This document shows, piece by piece, positions 8,619 through 18,140 of a stretch of 64,000 nucleotides of DNA. This DNA is from Pleurocapsa sp. PCC 7327 (lineage in GTDB: Bacteria; Cyanobacteriota; Cyanobacteriia; Cyanobacteriales; Microcystaceae). The DNA lies in the NCBI RefSeq assembly GCF_000317025.1, contig NC_019689.1, positions 1,713,501 through 1,777,500 on the forward strand, read 5' to 3'. The stretch's first letter is position 1; each line of letters begins with the position of its first letter. Made by a program: the position numbers and the translations under genes. The notes under the pieces are model-generated. The model saw only the letters and a program-made list of their open reading frames with translations, was not told the DNA's origin and did not search any database.

Positions 8619-11189
8619 TTACAACCAAGGACTGACATCTATGCCTAACTCTTGACCCAATCCCAACAGAGGACAAAGTTGAGAGGCAGTCCAACGACAG
8701 GCGGCTTCTTGGGATCGTTCATTTTGAAAATAATTGGGTACGATCTGCTCGTACAAGTAGTGGTAGTAGAGTTCTTGTGCTCGATCCAAAGATAAACCGA
8801 CGCGCAGTTGCTTTCCTACCTCAATTGTTCGGACTAACCGTTGGATATCGGCTTCTAGCGTAGTGGGATCGCTTTCGTGCAACAGTTGCCACAAATAACG
8901 AAGGATCAGTTGTTCTAGCGTTTTCTTCGCTTCTGGGATCTTAAGCTGGCAGCGCAAGCCTTCGGCTTCTGTTGCGATCGCGACTAATTCTGCTAAGTAA
9001 TTGAGTATTGCTTGGGGATCGTCGGCAGCCCGTTCGAGTTCCGTTACTGTTGTCGAACAACGGTGAGAGAGGGCGATTTCTGCCGCCATTTGCAACTCGA
9101 CGGGAACGGGTAGTTCATCGCGCTGGAAAGCGACCAGAATGTTGTAATTATCGCGATAAACCTGAGTGTAAACGCGATCGAGATGCTTTTTGGTATTTTC
9201 CGCCAACTGTTGCATAATCCGATGCCGTTCTTCGACAAACAGATGTTGCAAGCTAAAGGAGCGATCGTCAAACAATTCGCTCATGGCTAAGACGATCTGA
9301 GCAGCGCTGGCTTGTTTTAGCGTCTCGAATAACTGCTCTTTGAGTTGGGTGTAGGCAAGCCGCCCCGAAAATGGTTGGATGCAACAGTGAAAATCCCATC
9401 CCCCCAGGTGCAAAACGGCGAAGACAAAGTGACCTTCTTCCCAAGTCATCTCCGAGACGAGGCGTACCTGTCCTACTGCCAGCGTCAGCGCCCCCATGTA
9501 TTGTTTGTGGTAATCTAGCTGCTGGGCATCGTAGCAGTAGATCCGCTGTTGCTCTTGATAATTGGTAAACAAAGAGCTAATGGCGTAATGGGCTGCGACT
9601 TGTTTAGTGCTAATTTGCGCCGACACGACTAACTGGCGATAAACTTCTGCCCCATCTCGATAACGATCCAAGTTAGAGGGAGCTAACGCTAAACGACGAA
9701 CAAATTCTTCTTCTAGGCGAACTCCTGCAATCTCGCCAGCTAATTCTAGGGCGCGGGCAGCATAGCGGAGAATCTGCACGCCTTCGGGACGGGACAGTTC
9801 CTCAAAAAACCAACCGCAACTGGTGTACATTAGCAAGGCATGGCGCTGCATTTCCAGCAGGCGCAATGCGTCTGTTTTTTCAGCCGATGCAAGTTGATGA
9901 TTTTGATGGCGGCTGAGAAACTGCTCGACCTTATCGGTAGAACGGTCGAGGATGACTTGAATATATTCATCTCTTGCCAGCCAGGGATCTTTAAAAAACT
10001 TGCGTCCCGTCTCTTCGTAAACCTTAACTAGCTCGTCTCGCAGCCAATCGAGAGCATCGCGCAGGGGTCGCCGCCATTGCTGGTGCCATTCGCCACCCCC
10101 GCCGCAGCCGCAGTCGTCTTGCCAGCGATCGACCCCGTGGGAGCAACTCCAAGCGGTGACGGGTTTGAGGACGACTTCCCAAGTGGGAGGAGTGAGACTG
10201 AGGTAATGGGCAAAGTTGGTCACTGTCCAGTCTCGTCTGAGAAACTCGACCGCACAAGCATAGGCAATGCATTTTTCCGTGCCTTTTTTGTGATGTCCGA
10301 AGGTTTCTCCATCGGTGGCAACGCTGATGAGTTGAGACTGGCGGCGATCGCCTTTAACCGCTTGTCCGATGCGTGCGGCAAAACAGTCAGAACTTTGCAG
10401 CACGTCGTCGAATCCCATGTCGCCGGAAATGGGTCCGTCGTAGAAGAAAATATCGATGTAGCGTCCGTCGTCGATGAAACAGCGATAGGGACGAGTGGGA
10501 TCGATTTGCCCGCCGCCAACTTCGTGCCATTCGGGTTCGGGATCGTCTTCGGTAGAGAAGGGGCGACAGCGTTCGGCTTGAGTGGGAGCGAGGACGATAA
10601 AGCGAATTCCCTCATCGATGAGGGCTGTTAGGGTGGCATAATCGACGGCGGTTTCGGCAAGCCACATGCCTTCGGGATCGCGTCCGAATCGCTTGCGGAA
10701 GTCTTCTTTGCCCCAGCGAATTTGGGTATATTTATCGCGTCGATTGGCTAGCGGCAGAATGATGTGATTGTATACTTGCGCGATCGCGTTTCCATGACCG
10801 TTAAGGCGATCGCAGCTTTTGCGATCGCCTTCGATGATGCGTTGGTAGACTTCGATGTCATAATTTTCTAACCAAGACATTAAAGTCGGTCCGATATTGA
10901 AGCTCAAATACTCGAAATTATTGACAATCCCTACCACTTCGCCGCGATCGTTAACTACTCTGGCAAAGGCATTGGGGCGATAGCATTCGTGGTGAATTCG
11001 TTCGTTCCAGTCGTGAAAGGGATAGGCACTCGGTTGCCGCTCGATCGCGTTTAAATAGGGATTTTCGCGAGGAGGTTGATAGAAATGACCGTGGACGGTT
11101 ACGTAAACCCCTGTCGCTGTTTTGAGAGGATCGAGTTTGCGATCGCATAACTCTATAGAGTCAGCTGAATTATTAGCGATAAAAGTCAT
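8619..11189 (-). CDS. Glycoside hydrolase family 57 / DUF3536 protein
   Basis: 856 residues. The N-terminal ~360 residues show the GH57 pattern of alpha-amylase/alpha-mannosidase-like enzymes: VYVTVHGHFYQPPRENPYLN (first motif with catalytic-fold histidine), GMWLAETAVDY (third motif region), then FFYDGPISGDMGFDDVL and SVATDGETFGHHKKGTE (fourth motif with acidic residues). The remainder (about 370-856) is the alpha-helical DUF3536 C-terminal region. Such proteins are common in cyanobacteria and are thought to act on alpha-glucans; the substrate is not proven. There is no signal peptide, so it is cytosolic. It is transcribed away from the small ABM-like gene and separated from the TOMM locus by a 600-bp repeat-rich gap. 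Confidence 0.9.
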   Translation of the reverse strand: MTFIANNSADSIELCDRKLDPLKTATGVYVTVHGHFYQPPRENPYLNAIERQPSAYPFHDWNERIHHECYRPNAFARVVNDRGEVVGIVNNFEYLSFNIGPTLMSWLENYDIEVYQRIIEGDRKSCDRLNGHGNAIAQVYNHIILPLANRRDKYTQIRWGKEDFRKRFGRDPEGMWLAETAVDYATLTALIDEGIRFIVLAPTQAERCRPFSTEDDPEPEWHEVGGGQIDPTRPYRCFIDDGRYIDIFFYDGPISGDMGFDDVLQSSDCFAARIGQAVKGDRRQSQLISVATDGETFGHHKKGTEKCIAYACAVEFLRRDWTVTNFAHYLSLTPPTWEVVLKPVTAWSCSHGVDRWQDDCGCGGGGEWHQQWRRPLRDALDWLRDELVKVYEETGRKFFKDPWLARDEYIQVILDRSTDKVEQFLSRHQNHQLASAEKTDALRLLEMQRHALLMYTSCGWFFEELSRPEGVQILRYAARALELAGEIAGVRLEEEFVRRLALAPSNLDRYRDGAEVYRQLVVSAQISTKQVAAHYAISSLFTNYQEQQRIYCYDAQQLDYHKQYMGALTLAVGQVRLVSEMTWEEGHFVFAVLHLGGWDFHCCIQPFSGRLAYTQLKEQLFETLKQASAAQIVLAMSELFDDRSFSLQHLFVEERHRIMQQLAENTKKHLDRVYTQVYRDNYNILVAFQRDELPVPVELQMAAEIALSHRCSTTVTELERAADDPQAILNYLAELVAIATEAEGLRCQLKIPEAKKTLEQLILRYLWQLLHESDPTTLEADIQRLVRTIEVGKQLRVGLSLDRAQELYYHYLYEQIVPNYFQNERSQEAACRWTASQLCPLLGLGQELGIDVSPWL

Positions 11190-11789
11190 AGGAATTCTCT
11201 ATGCAAAGCGTTTTTTCAATAGGTTATTAACTGTTTCAAGCTCTACTCAATAGCGGATTGCAACTATTTCCTAGCCAGTAAACTATTGAATTTAAACTTA
11301 TAGCTTAAAAGCTTAAATTAATTGGAAATTTTGTTTTATTAAACCTATTTTCGCCTACGATATCGCATTCTCTTTATTAATTTAACAATAGGTTAATCTT
11401 TCTCTAATTTACAATCCATAAAAAATATTTCGATCGAGAAAATTCCCTACGATCGCAGTGTAATCCCATTCCTAAAAAAGAACGTTAAAGATGCTCAATG
11501 AAAAAGCCTTATACCCAGAGCTGCTGACTAATTGCGAACTGATAATTGCCAATTTCGAATTGGTAGAAGATGTTTCGCTTCGCTAGCGCTACGCTCAACA
11601 TGACGAAGTGCTTTTCAGACTCCGCTGTCTCGCGGCGGAGTACCTTGCACATTCTATACTTTTGGGACTTTTGGGACAACCTGTAAGTAGTGCGACCAAC
11701 AGGAGTCGCTTTTCGGGATGGATGCCCTCCGGGCACGCTGAGAGCCTCCGGCTCCGCTACGCAAAAGCAAACGCACTACTTATGACTAA
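11190..11789. other. 600-bp intergenic region with repeat mosaic
   Basis: The left half (11190-11500) is AT-rich with no recognisable gene. The right half (about 11515-11790) is built of dispersed repeat modules: one shared with 25797-25900 and 29560-29625, and one with short hairpins (GCCCTCCGGGC at about 11724, GAGCCTCCGGCTC at about 11740). Short ORFs here are repeat sequence, not genes. Confidence 0.6.
11566..11688 (+). repeat. Dispersed intergenic repeat, copy A
   Basis: About 120 bp beginning GATGTTTCGCTTCGC and ending GGGACAACCTGTAAG. Its reverse complement matches 25797-25900 (copy B) over about 105 bp with few changes. Its two ends, without the middle, match 29560-29625 (copy C). 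Confidence 0.75.
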
Positions 11790-13235
11790 TTAAACGGATT
11801 TGATATTACCCAAAATAAATTCTCCTACTGAGGATTCAGAATAGTAATCTATTCCTGTCGCCATTGCAAATAGATCGGAATTGCTTTGTCCCAGGGCACA
11901 AGGCGCAAGATCCATTACTGTTGCCACTAAATACATGGTTTGATACAAAACCCCCACATGCTTTAAGATTAGGCTATAGGCAATAGATTCATAAGCCCAA
12001 CTCACTCTAGCGAATCGAGCAGTAAGAATAATTAATATTTGTGGCAAACACGATTCGCCAGTTGCTTGGCTAGCATTTTTTAAAAGTGCTTCTATATAGC
12101 CGTTTCTGGCGGCGATTTTCGCCAATTGATGATTTTGAGGACAATAATGATAGAGTCCAGAAGGAATACTTTCACAAGTATTGACAACAATATACAGTTC
12201 TAACTCGTAACAAGCTCCCCCAGACGGATAAGGGCGAGCGCTGCATTCTATATATTCTTTTTGTCCGATCGCTTTGATTCTCGCGCAACGATAAAGAAAT
12301 TCGCCTAACTGTGTCGCGGAAATTGGCTTATCTCCATGAATTCTAACAGATTTTCTTTGTTCTAAAACTTGTGTCAAGGGAACATCTGCTTCTAGAAGTT
12401 TTTGCAGATCGGGTTTATATAGCTCGATAATTTCATTAGCTTTTTGAGTTTTAACAGCACTCAGCGGTTGAATTTTACCCAAAAAGCGATAAGTTTTGCC
12501 GACGGGATTGGAATGTCTGCCACTGCGACTCCTAGAATGAAATAAGAGATCGTGAAATTCCCATTGGACTAAAGTTTCATTTTCTTCTTCTAAAATCTTT
12601 CCATTTTCGTCAATTTCAGAAAGCATTTTGCCACTCAAGAGAAGGCTTAAAAACATTTGTGCCGTATCTACCGATATACCAGGAATTTCTGTTAAGGCAC
12701 GACAATCTTGGGGTTGGGCAAGTAGATTCACCATCGCCGCACTGCGCCAGTCTCTGAAAACGACTTTGGCATGGGATAAAGGGGATTCTATGACAAATTG
12801 CTCGTGATTTTGATGACAATAGACAAAACGAGACAGCACATATTTTCTATCTGGCGCTGCCTTAGAAAACTCAAACTGGTAGGGCGTTGCAATGGGAATG
12901 AGGGTAGCAAGAGAAAAATCACCGGCGCGAATGGTATGACAAATCCAGCCAAGAGTAATAAATTGTTGGAGATAGTAATAAAACTGCGGTAGAGCAGAAT
13001 TCCCATCAGTGATTAAAATTGGATGGCAGAGTTCTTCCTCAGTGACTTCTTCCGTAGCAAGAATAGCGATCGCCGCTTTAATTCCAATCGGAAGATGTTT
13101 GAGATCGACAGTAACAGTGGGCGATCGCAAGACAAATTCATCGCCCGCTCGTTCGTCTAAAAAGATATCTTTTTTAAAAGAAAGTATCAAATTGGGTATT
13201 GGTTCGTGGTTCGTGGTTAATTGGTCATTGGTCAT
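11790..13235 (-). CDS. SagB-type nitroreductase-fold dehydrogenase of the TOMM locus
   Basis: 481 residues. SagB-family flavoproteins oxidise azolines to aromatic azoles during TOMM maturation. The C-terminal ~200 residues carry the FMN nitroreductase pattern of SagB: VLEQRKSVRIHGDKPIS, then SARPYPSGGACYELELYIVV, YHYCPQNHQL and LKHVGVLYQTMYLVATVMDLAPCALG. An N-terminal ~230-residue region of McbC/SagB-associated type precedes it. It is the last gene of the minus-strand locus, 61 bp after the amidohydrolase. The start is odd: the first residues (MTNDQ) are encoded by a heptameric TTGGTCA repeat, with ATGs at 13242, 13235 and 13228 in three different frames; only 13235 is in frame. An internal TTG is an alternative start. 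Confidence 0.85.
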   Translation of the reverse strand: MTNDQLTTNHEPIPNLILSFKKDIFLDERAGDEFVLRSPTVTVDLKHLPIGIKAAIAILATEEVTEEELCHPILITDGNSALPQFYYYLQQFITLGWICHTIRAGDFSLATLIPIATPYQFEFSKAAPDRKYVLSRFVYCHQNHEQFVIESPLSHAKVVFRDWRSAAMVNLLAQPQDCRALTEIPGISVDTAQMFLSLLLSGKMLSEIDENGKILEEENETLVQWEFHDLLFHSRSRSGRHSNPVGKTYRFLGKIQPLSAVKTQKANEIIELYKPDLQKLLEADVPLTQVLEQRKSVRIHGDKPISATQLGEFLYRCARIKAIGQKEYIECSARPYPSGGACYELELYIVVNTCESIPSGLYHYCPQNHQLAKIAARNGYIEALLKNASQATGESCLPQILIILTARFARVSWAYESIAYSLILKHVGVLYQTMYLVATVMDLAPCALGQSNSDLFAMATGIDYYSESSVGEFILGNIKSV

Positions 13236-13290
13236 TGGTCATTGGTTATTAGTACAAAAGACAAGCGACAAGTGACAAAGGACAAATGAC
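13204..13290. repeat. Heptameric short tandem repeat (TTGGTCA)n and related GACAAATGACAAAG tract
   Basis: TTGGTCA is repeated at 13221-13244, flanked by TGGTTCG units and by GACAAGTGACAAAGGACAAATGA-like text. Related tracts lie at about 24440-24490, 37523-37553 and 40735-40750. This is the STRR type of heptameric repeat known in cyanobacteria. Confidence 0.7.
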
Positions 13291-13295
13291 AAACA

Positions 13296-14447
13296 TTAAC
13301 CCAGTCCATAAAAACGCATGGGATTATCCCACAAAATTTTTTGTACGGTTCTCTTAGATAGTCTTTCTTCGAGATCGATAACTTCTTCTAGTGCCTCCGG
13401 ATCGTGGTCGATATGGGGAAAATCAGAACCGAAAAGTAAATTGTCGTCGCCGATATATTTAATAATTTCTGGTAGATAAGGCTCGTCCGGCTCGATCGAG
13501 ACAAAGCACTGACGGCGGAAGTACTCCGAAGGTTTCATCTTCACGTTATCTTTCACCTCCCAAGCGAGGTGCTTATACTCGGCTTCGTCTAGCCGCCATA
13601 ACCAGTAAGGCAACCAGCCGCAACCCGCCTCAAGCAATGCGACTCTAAGATTGGGGTGACGTTCTAAAACTCCTCCTTCAACTAAAGCCAAAAACGCCAT
13701 CATTTGTTCCATCGGATGAGAACAGGCGTGCATGGCAAAACGGCTATTAAATCGATCTGCTCCTGTAGTCGGCAACCGACTATGGCTACCCTCATGAATA
13801 CTCACGGCTATTCCCAGGCGCTCGCACTCAGTCCAAAATGGTTCGTAAGCCGGATCGCTGAGAAGTCGTCCTTTGACTGGATTCGGGCGCAAAAATACGG
13901 CTTTCCAGCCAAAATCTGCAATTCGTCGCAACTCTGGAACCATTTCATCGGGATCGTGCAGATTAATTGCCCCTACACCCCTAAACAATAGCGAATCGTA
14001 GCTACAAAAATCTCGCAGCCAATTGTTATAGGCGCGAACGAGCGCTCCAGCAAGTTGTGCGTCCATTGTATCGATCGCGAACATCCATAAGCCAGTCGTC
14101 GGATAGAGAAAAGAAATATCGATGCCCATCCGTTTCATCGCCTGAGCATGAGCTTCTGGATGGCAACCAAGGGCGCTAGAACCCTGCTTGGCGTACTCTT
14201 GGATGATGAGCTTGACTCCCTCAGTCCAGACCGCATCAGATATCTTGTGATAAATTCTCTCGCCTTCGACTTTTAAATTCTTGAGCGGCGGAGAAAAGAT
14301 ATCGAGATTAATAACCCCTTCCGTGTTTGAAGATACCTCTTGATAAGGAGCGCGACTCTTAAATTCCGGTTCGAGATACTCTTCCCAGATTTCGATGGGT
14401 TCTGTCACATGACCGTCTGAATCAATAATTTGATAACCTTTTAACAT
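13296..14447 (-). CDS. Amidohydrolase-2 (ACMSD-like) family protein in the TOMM locus
   Basis: 383 residues from the ATG at 14447 (MLKGYQIIDSDGHV), which fits the family start. A longer form from 14510 (404 residues) would add a tail encoded by a GATTTTAG-type repeat, so I prefer the shorter. Family landmarks are IIDSDGHVTEP near the N-terminus, SIHEGSHS, MHACSHPMEQM, and the metal-ligand-like FGSDFPHID near the C-terminus. These enzymes are TIM-barrel metal-dependent hydrolases or decarboxylases. Amidohydrolases occur as tailoring enzymes in some RiPP pathways. Its position between YcaO and SagB on the same strand suggests a tailoring role here; the reaction is unknown. Confidence 0.85.
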   Translation of the reverse strand: MLKGYQIIDSDGHVTEPIEIWEEYLEPEFKSRAPYQEVSSNTEGVINLDIFSPPLKNLKVEGERIYHKISDAVWTEGVKLIIQEYAKQGSSALGCHPEAHAQAMKRMGIDISFLYPTTGLWMFAIDTMDAQLAGALVRAYNNWLRDFCSYDSLLFRGVGAINLHDPDEMVPELRRIADFGWKAVFLRPNPVKGRLLSDPAYEPFWTECERLGIAVSIHEGSHSRLPTTGADRFNSRFAMHACSHPMEQMMAFLALVEGGVLERHPNLRVALLEAGCGWLPYWLWRLDEAEYKHLAWEVKDNVKMKPSEYFRRQCFVSIEPDEPYLPEIIKYIGDDNLLFGSDFPHIDHDPEALEEVIDLEERLSKRTVQKILWDNPMRFYGLG

Positions 14448-14558
14448 TGATTTTGGATGAAAGGATTTTAGATTTTCGATTTTAGCGCTGCTCCCACGCT
14501 TCGCTTGCATAGGGCGCGGCGATTTTAGCTTTTGGATTGGGGTTGAATCCCTTCCAAA

Positions 14559-16841
14559 TTAAAGAAAAATCGGAATAGGATTTAATTGCTCCTCCTGCAA
14601 TGGCTTTGACAACTTGCCCAACTTCACCGGAACTTCATAAAGCCGTCCTGGAGCCAATCTTTTCCAAAAGTGCCGCATTTGGGGAACAACTACCTTGACG
14701 ACGTTTAAACCGATGTCGGGGCGAGTTTGATCGAGGACTAACACTTCCATCCCATGCTGGGCAGCAATATCCACGCAAGCCATCACATCGACGAGCAAAT
14801 CGTCATTCTCCCATCGAGAATAGTCGGCATAGGTTTTTGGAGCAATGTTTTCATCTGGCAATAGATAAGGCTGATTTTGTACGGTAGCCGTCTGCCACCA
14901 GTCCATTGCTAAAGGATCGGGGAGGGTATATTGAGTGCTGCCATCGGGGGCAACGGATAAAACAGCGGGAAGCACCTGATTGAGTTCTGTGAGGGCGCGC
15001 GTTATGCCGATAATGGGGTCGAAATGAGCGCCAAATCCATAGATAATATCTTCTACATCGCGATCGGCTTTGCTGCTGCCCGGAGGGCAATCGCATCTTC
15101 GCGAGATAGCTGCGAATACGGGGATATTGAGATCGCTGGTGAGATCGAGTACCCACAGTTCGCGGTTGAGATTGCGATGATAGTCTTTGAGCGCTTGAAA
15201 GTAAGGTTGGTCGAAACTGTCTAAATCTACAGCGGGTTGCCTGAGGCGGTTATACCACCACAAGGCTACACCATCTCGCTCGACCAACTCCATAAATCCT
15301 TGCAGGATCGCTTCTTCTTTAGTATTTCCTGCCGCAGTGCCGTTAGAGTCAGCCCAGCAATAGGGACTGTCGGGTTTGGGATAGCCATAATAGCAATAAG
15401 CCGTCGGCAGATATTTAAATTCTTTGTGGGTTAAAGACCAAATCGGTGTCCATTCAATCTCTCTGTCTTCGTCGAAGGGATCGGGGACTCTTTGAAAAAA
15501 GCTGGGACAAATGTTATTCCATTCTCGACGGGTTTGATACTGGCGATCGCTAAAATTCATACAATGATTGGGGTGAATGGCAGCCTCTCCCATTGTCTTG
15601 TAGGTGCCTTTGCGTCGAATTTCGTCGCCCTGATAAATGCCAGAATATCGTTCGAGTGCTTCGCAAAGCGCGCTGGCTTTTGCCTGAATGTCGGTTTTTC
15701 CTTTGCCGCCGCTTTTCCCCCGCAAATTTTCCCTCAGGAAGAATAAATTATCGAACATGGTGGCAAAGTTGTGTCCTGCCGCATAAATCGGCGTTAAACT
15801 GTTGGTAAACTGAGATGCCCGTTTGAGTCCTCTAACAGCTCCCGCGATCGGGCTGATGTGATGCTCGTATTTTTTGATGGTTGTTTCTGGCGTAACGCAG
15901 CGATGTCCGCCATCAGTGGTAAAGGTTTTCTTGCGGCTTTCTAAGATAACGGGTAAAGGTTCCCTGTCGATCTTCGAGTATTCGAGATCTCCGCAGACAG
16001 GACATTGAGGACGCTTGATTAAAGCGTGATGTTGGATTTGTAGAGATAGAGTGTCAAAAGTAATGAGATTGCCTTCTAAGGCTTTATTTTCTCCTTGGGC
16101 AATCCATTTAGCGACTTCAGTCGCTGCTAAATTGAGTCCTGTTTGTAGCGTAGAAGGTAGCTTGGCAAAAGATGTCGGCAAAGGAGTGGAGATGCCTTTT
16201 TGTTTCTGGATAAATGTTTCCACGGGGCGGTTTGCTCGCAGGCGTTGCGCTAGACATTCCCAGCAACCTGTTTTGTCGGGATTAAAGATCGGCCCGATCC
16301 AAATTCTAGTGCCTGCTGGCTTAACGAGCATCCACGGACGTTGAGATTGGATTGCTTTTTGGTTAAATACTTCTAACTCGACTTGCAGATAGTCGTCAAC
16401 GATTACGATATCTAAGTCTCCTTCCTTCTCTACTTGGATGTCCATCGCTGTGAGGGCACAGATAAGCGATTGCGCTGGGAGAGTGCTAAAGGAAGTGACG
16501 GAGACTTTAGTTGTTTGCCATCGGTTTGCGGTTTTAGGAGAATCGCAGTTTAAAAGCTCCCAGAATGCTACGATATCTAATGATAAAGGCTCGTTACCTT
16601 CTACTAAGTAGCCTTTTTGCTCCATCAGCATGAGTGCGTAGTAAATTTCGGCAGCAGGGGCTTGTTCTCTTAAAAGGTTAACGATATCGTCAATGGAATT
16701 GCGTCCATTAATTAAAGGCGCTAAGAGTTCGTATAGACGACCCGTAAGGGTAAAATACTCTGATTCGGAGAGCAGAAATACGCCGACAGATTCTACGGTT
16801 TCGACGTGAAAACAACTTTTAAATTTGGGTTGGTTAAGCAT
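14559..16841 (-). CDS. Fused TOMM leader-binding (E1-like) and YcaO cyclodehydratase
   Basis: 760 residues. The protein installs azoline rings on Cys/Ser/Thr of a peptide using ATP. Residues about 1-300 are the ocin-ThiF-like/leader-binding half, with two CxxC pairs (CWEC at about 191, CPVC at about 281) for one structural zinc. Residues about 320-760 are the YcaO half: GGKGKTDIQAKASALCEALERYSG (about 375-398) and EEAILQGFMELVERDG (about 507-522) carry the acidic residues that bind ATP and magnesium in the family. The C-terminus is NPIPIFL, a reduced form of the proline-rich PxPxP end usual for azoline-forming YcaO proteins. The TOMM precursor is two genes upstream on the same strand. Confidence 0.93.
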   Translation of the reverse strand: MLNQPKFKSCFHVETVESVGVFLLSESEYFTLTGRLYELLAPLINGRNSIDDIVNLLREQAPAAEIYYALMLMEQKGYLVEGNEPLSLDIVAFWELLNCDSPKTANRWQTTKVSVTSFSTLPAQSLICALTAMDIQVEKEGDLDIVIVDDYLQVELEVFNQKAIQSQRPWMLVKPAGTRIWIGPIFNPDKTGCWECLAQRLRANRPVETFIQKQKGISTPLPTSFAKLPSTLQTGLNLAATEVAKWIAQGENKALEGNLITFDTLSLQIQHHALIKRPQCPVCGDLEYSKIDREPLPVILESRKKTFTTDGGHRCVTPETTIKKYEHHISPIAGAVRGLKRASQFTNSLTPIYAAGHNFATMFDNLFFLRENLRGKSGGKGKTDIQAKASALCEALERYSGIYQGDEIRRKGTYKTMGEAAIHPNHCMNFSDRQYQTRREWNNICPSFFQRVPDPFDEDREIEWTPIWSLTHKEFKYLPTAYCYYGYPKPDSPYCWADSNGTAAGNTKEEAILQGFMELVERDGVALWWYNRLRQPAVDLDSFDQPYFQALKDYHRNLNRELWVLDLTSDLNIPVFAAISRRCDCPPGSSKADRDVEDIIYGFGAHFDPIIGITRALTELNQVLPAVLSVAPDGSTQYTLPDPLAMDWWQTATVQNQPYLLPDENIAPKTYADYSRWENDDLLVDVMACVDIAAQHGMEVLVLDQTRPDIGLNVVKVVVPQMRHFWKRLAPGRLYEVPVKLGKLSKPLQEEQLNPIPIFL

Positions 16842-16975
16842 CTTTATCTTTGGTAAATGGATTTTTTTATCTCATGCAAAGGCGAGGACACGCGTGCGGA
16901 ACCTGCGTCCGCGCTTCAAGCGTCCGTCGCAAAGGCACAAAGAAGAGCAATAAGTAAGAAAGAATAGAACCGCGA

Positions 16976-18013
16976 TTAATCATGGCGATATTTGTTTCGT
17001 TTTAAGAGAAAGCCTGCACTGACGATCGCTAGTCCTGTAAGCGGGCTAGGTTCTGGGATAGAAACTGAGTTGTTGTTTTGGAGAACGCTATCTATCCACC
17101 GAGCATAAAAAGAGACGCGGGTATCGACTGAAAATTCACCGAAACTTGAGTCTGTCCGTGTTGGCGTGAGATCTGTGGATAACAAGCGATCGCTATAGTT
17201 AGCACCAAAACCGTAGGAAGTAATGCCAGCAATTAGCCCATCAATAAAATTTGGACTGCCAGAATCGCCCAGTGCCGAATTGACTTCTTTTAACCCCAGT
17301 CCTAAATTGGCATATTGGGATCCGAAAACAACCCCAAAAGCATCATTTTCGGGACGACCATTGTCAAAATCATATGCCAGCGTGCCCGGAAGTATGGGAA
17401 AGTCCGGAATTAAGCCGTTTAAAAGTTCTCCCGACGCATCGTAAGTATTTTTACCTAAACGCTTTTGATAGTCAAAGTCTGCAAGCGAAAGCCCCGCACC
17501 GCGATCGCCCGTCCCAAATGCCCCATACCCTACTAAATTAAAGACTTTCCCGATTTCGTTGTTGTCTCGATAGATATCGTATCGAGTCAGTTGCTGCGGG
17601 GCTTTGGTTATTAACTCGATAATGGCAATATCGTTGGCGACAATGGAATGCTCGTATTCTGGATGGATAAAAAATTGGGCAGCCGAAAGCTTAATCTCGC
17701 CAAAGTCTAACACGAAGTCCTGGGGCTTAAATTCAAAAACGCAGTGACCAGCAGTGAGAAGATGCAACCCTGTTTTTAACAGGGATCCCGCACAAGAATG
17801 ACGATTGCTTTCTTGCCCTGCTAATCTGGCAACGCCATTAAAAACCGACGTTATGTAATCGTCTGGATGGCTTACTGTCGCTATCCGCCGTTGTACTGGG
17901 CTGGTTTTTAAATTAAGATTGGCAGCCGCTGCCTGAGAACCACTCCCTAGACACGTAAGTAGCCCCAGAAACGCGATCGCGCAGCGTACCGGAGGCATTC
18001 TCGCATCTGTCAT
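16976..18013 (-). CDS. Secreted trypsin-like serine protease with PEP-CTERM sorting signal
   Basis: 345 residues. An N-terminal signal peptide (MPPVRCAIAFLGLLTCLGSGSQA) is followed by a chymotrypsin-fold domain with the full triad visible: His in LLTAGHC (about residue 90), Asp in ANDIAIIEL (about 126) and Ser in LGDSGSP (about 250). The C-terminus PEPSPLTGLAIVSAGFLLKR is a PEP-CTERM signal: PEP motif, hydrophobic helix, basic end. The protein is therefore exported and processed by an exosortase. It lies between the NHLP precursor and the YcaO gene on the same strand, 127 bp from the precursor gene, which suggests but does not prove a role in leader removal outside the membrane. Confidence 0.88.
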   Translation of the reverse strand: MTDARMPPVRCAIAFLGLLTCLGSGSQAAAANLNLKTSPVQRRIATVSHPDDYITSVFNGVARLAGQESNRHSCAGSLLKTGLHLLTAGHCVFEFKPQDFVLDFGEIKLSAAQFFIHPEYEHSIVANDIAIIELITKAPQQLTRYDIYRDNNEIGKVFNLVGYGAFGTGDRGAGLSLADFDYQKRLGKNTYDASGELLNGLIPDFPILPGTLAYDFDNGRPENDAFGVVFGSQYANLGLGLKEVNSALGDSGSPNFIDGLIAGITSYGFGANYSDRLLSTDLTPTRTDSSFGEFSVDTRVSFYARWIDSVLQNNNSVSIPEPSPLTGLAIVSAGFLLKRNKYRHD

Positions 18014-18140
18014 ATTCCGTCGAGCGTTTAAGTTATCTATTGGGTGATGGATAAATAAATGAGGATGGGTTAGGCGTATGTAGCGTAACCCATCTTCTAG
18101 TTAGGAAACTTTTGAAATTTGATGTAAAAAAATCAATATC

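Noticed and set aside
10077..10631. 184-codon plus-strand ORF
   Set aside because: It lies entirely antisense to the GH57 gene, whose protein is strongly family-like; the ORF has no recognisable protein pattern.
13204..13290. Heptameric repeats considered as CRISPR or regulatory iterons
   Set aside because: Units are seven bases with no spacers, and similar tracts occur in several unrelated gaps; STRR-type repeat is simpler.
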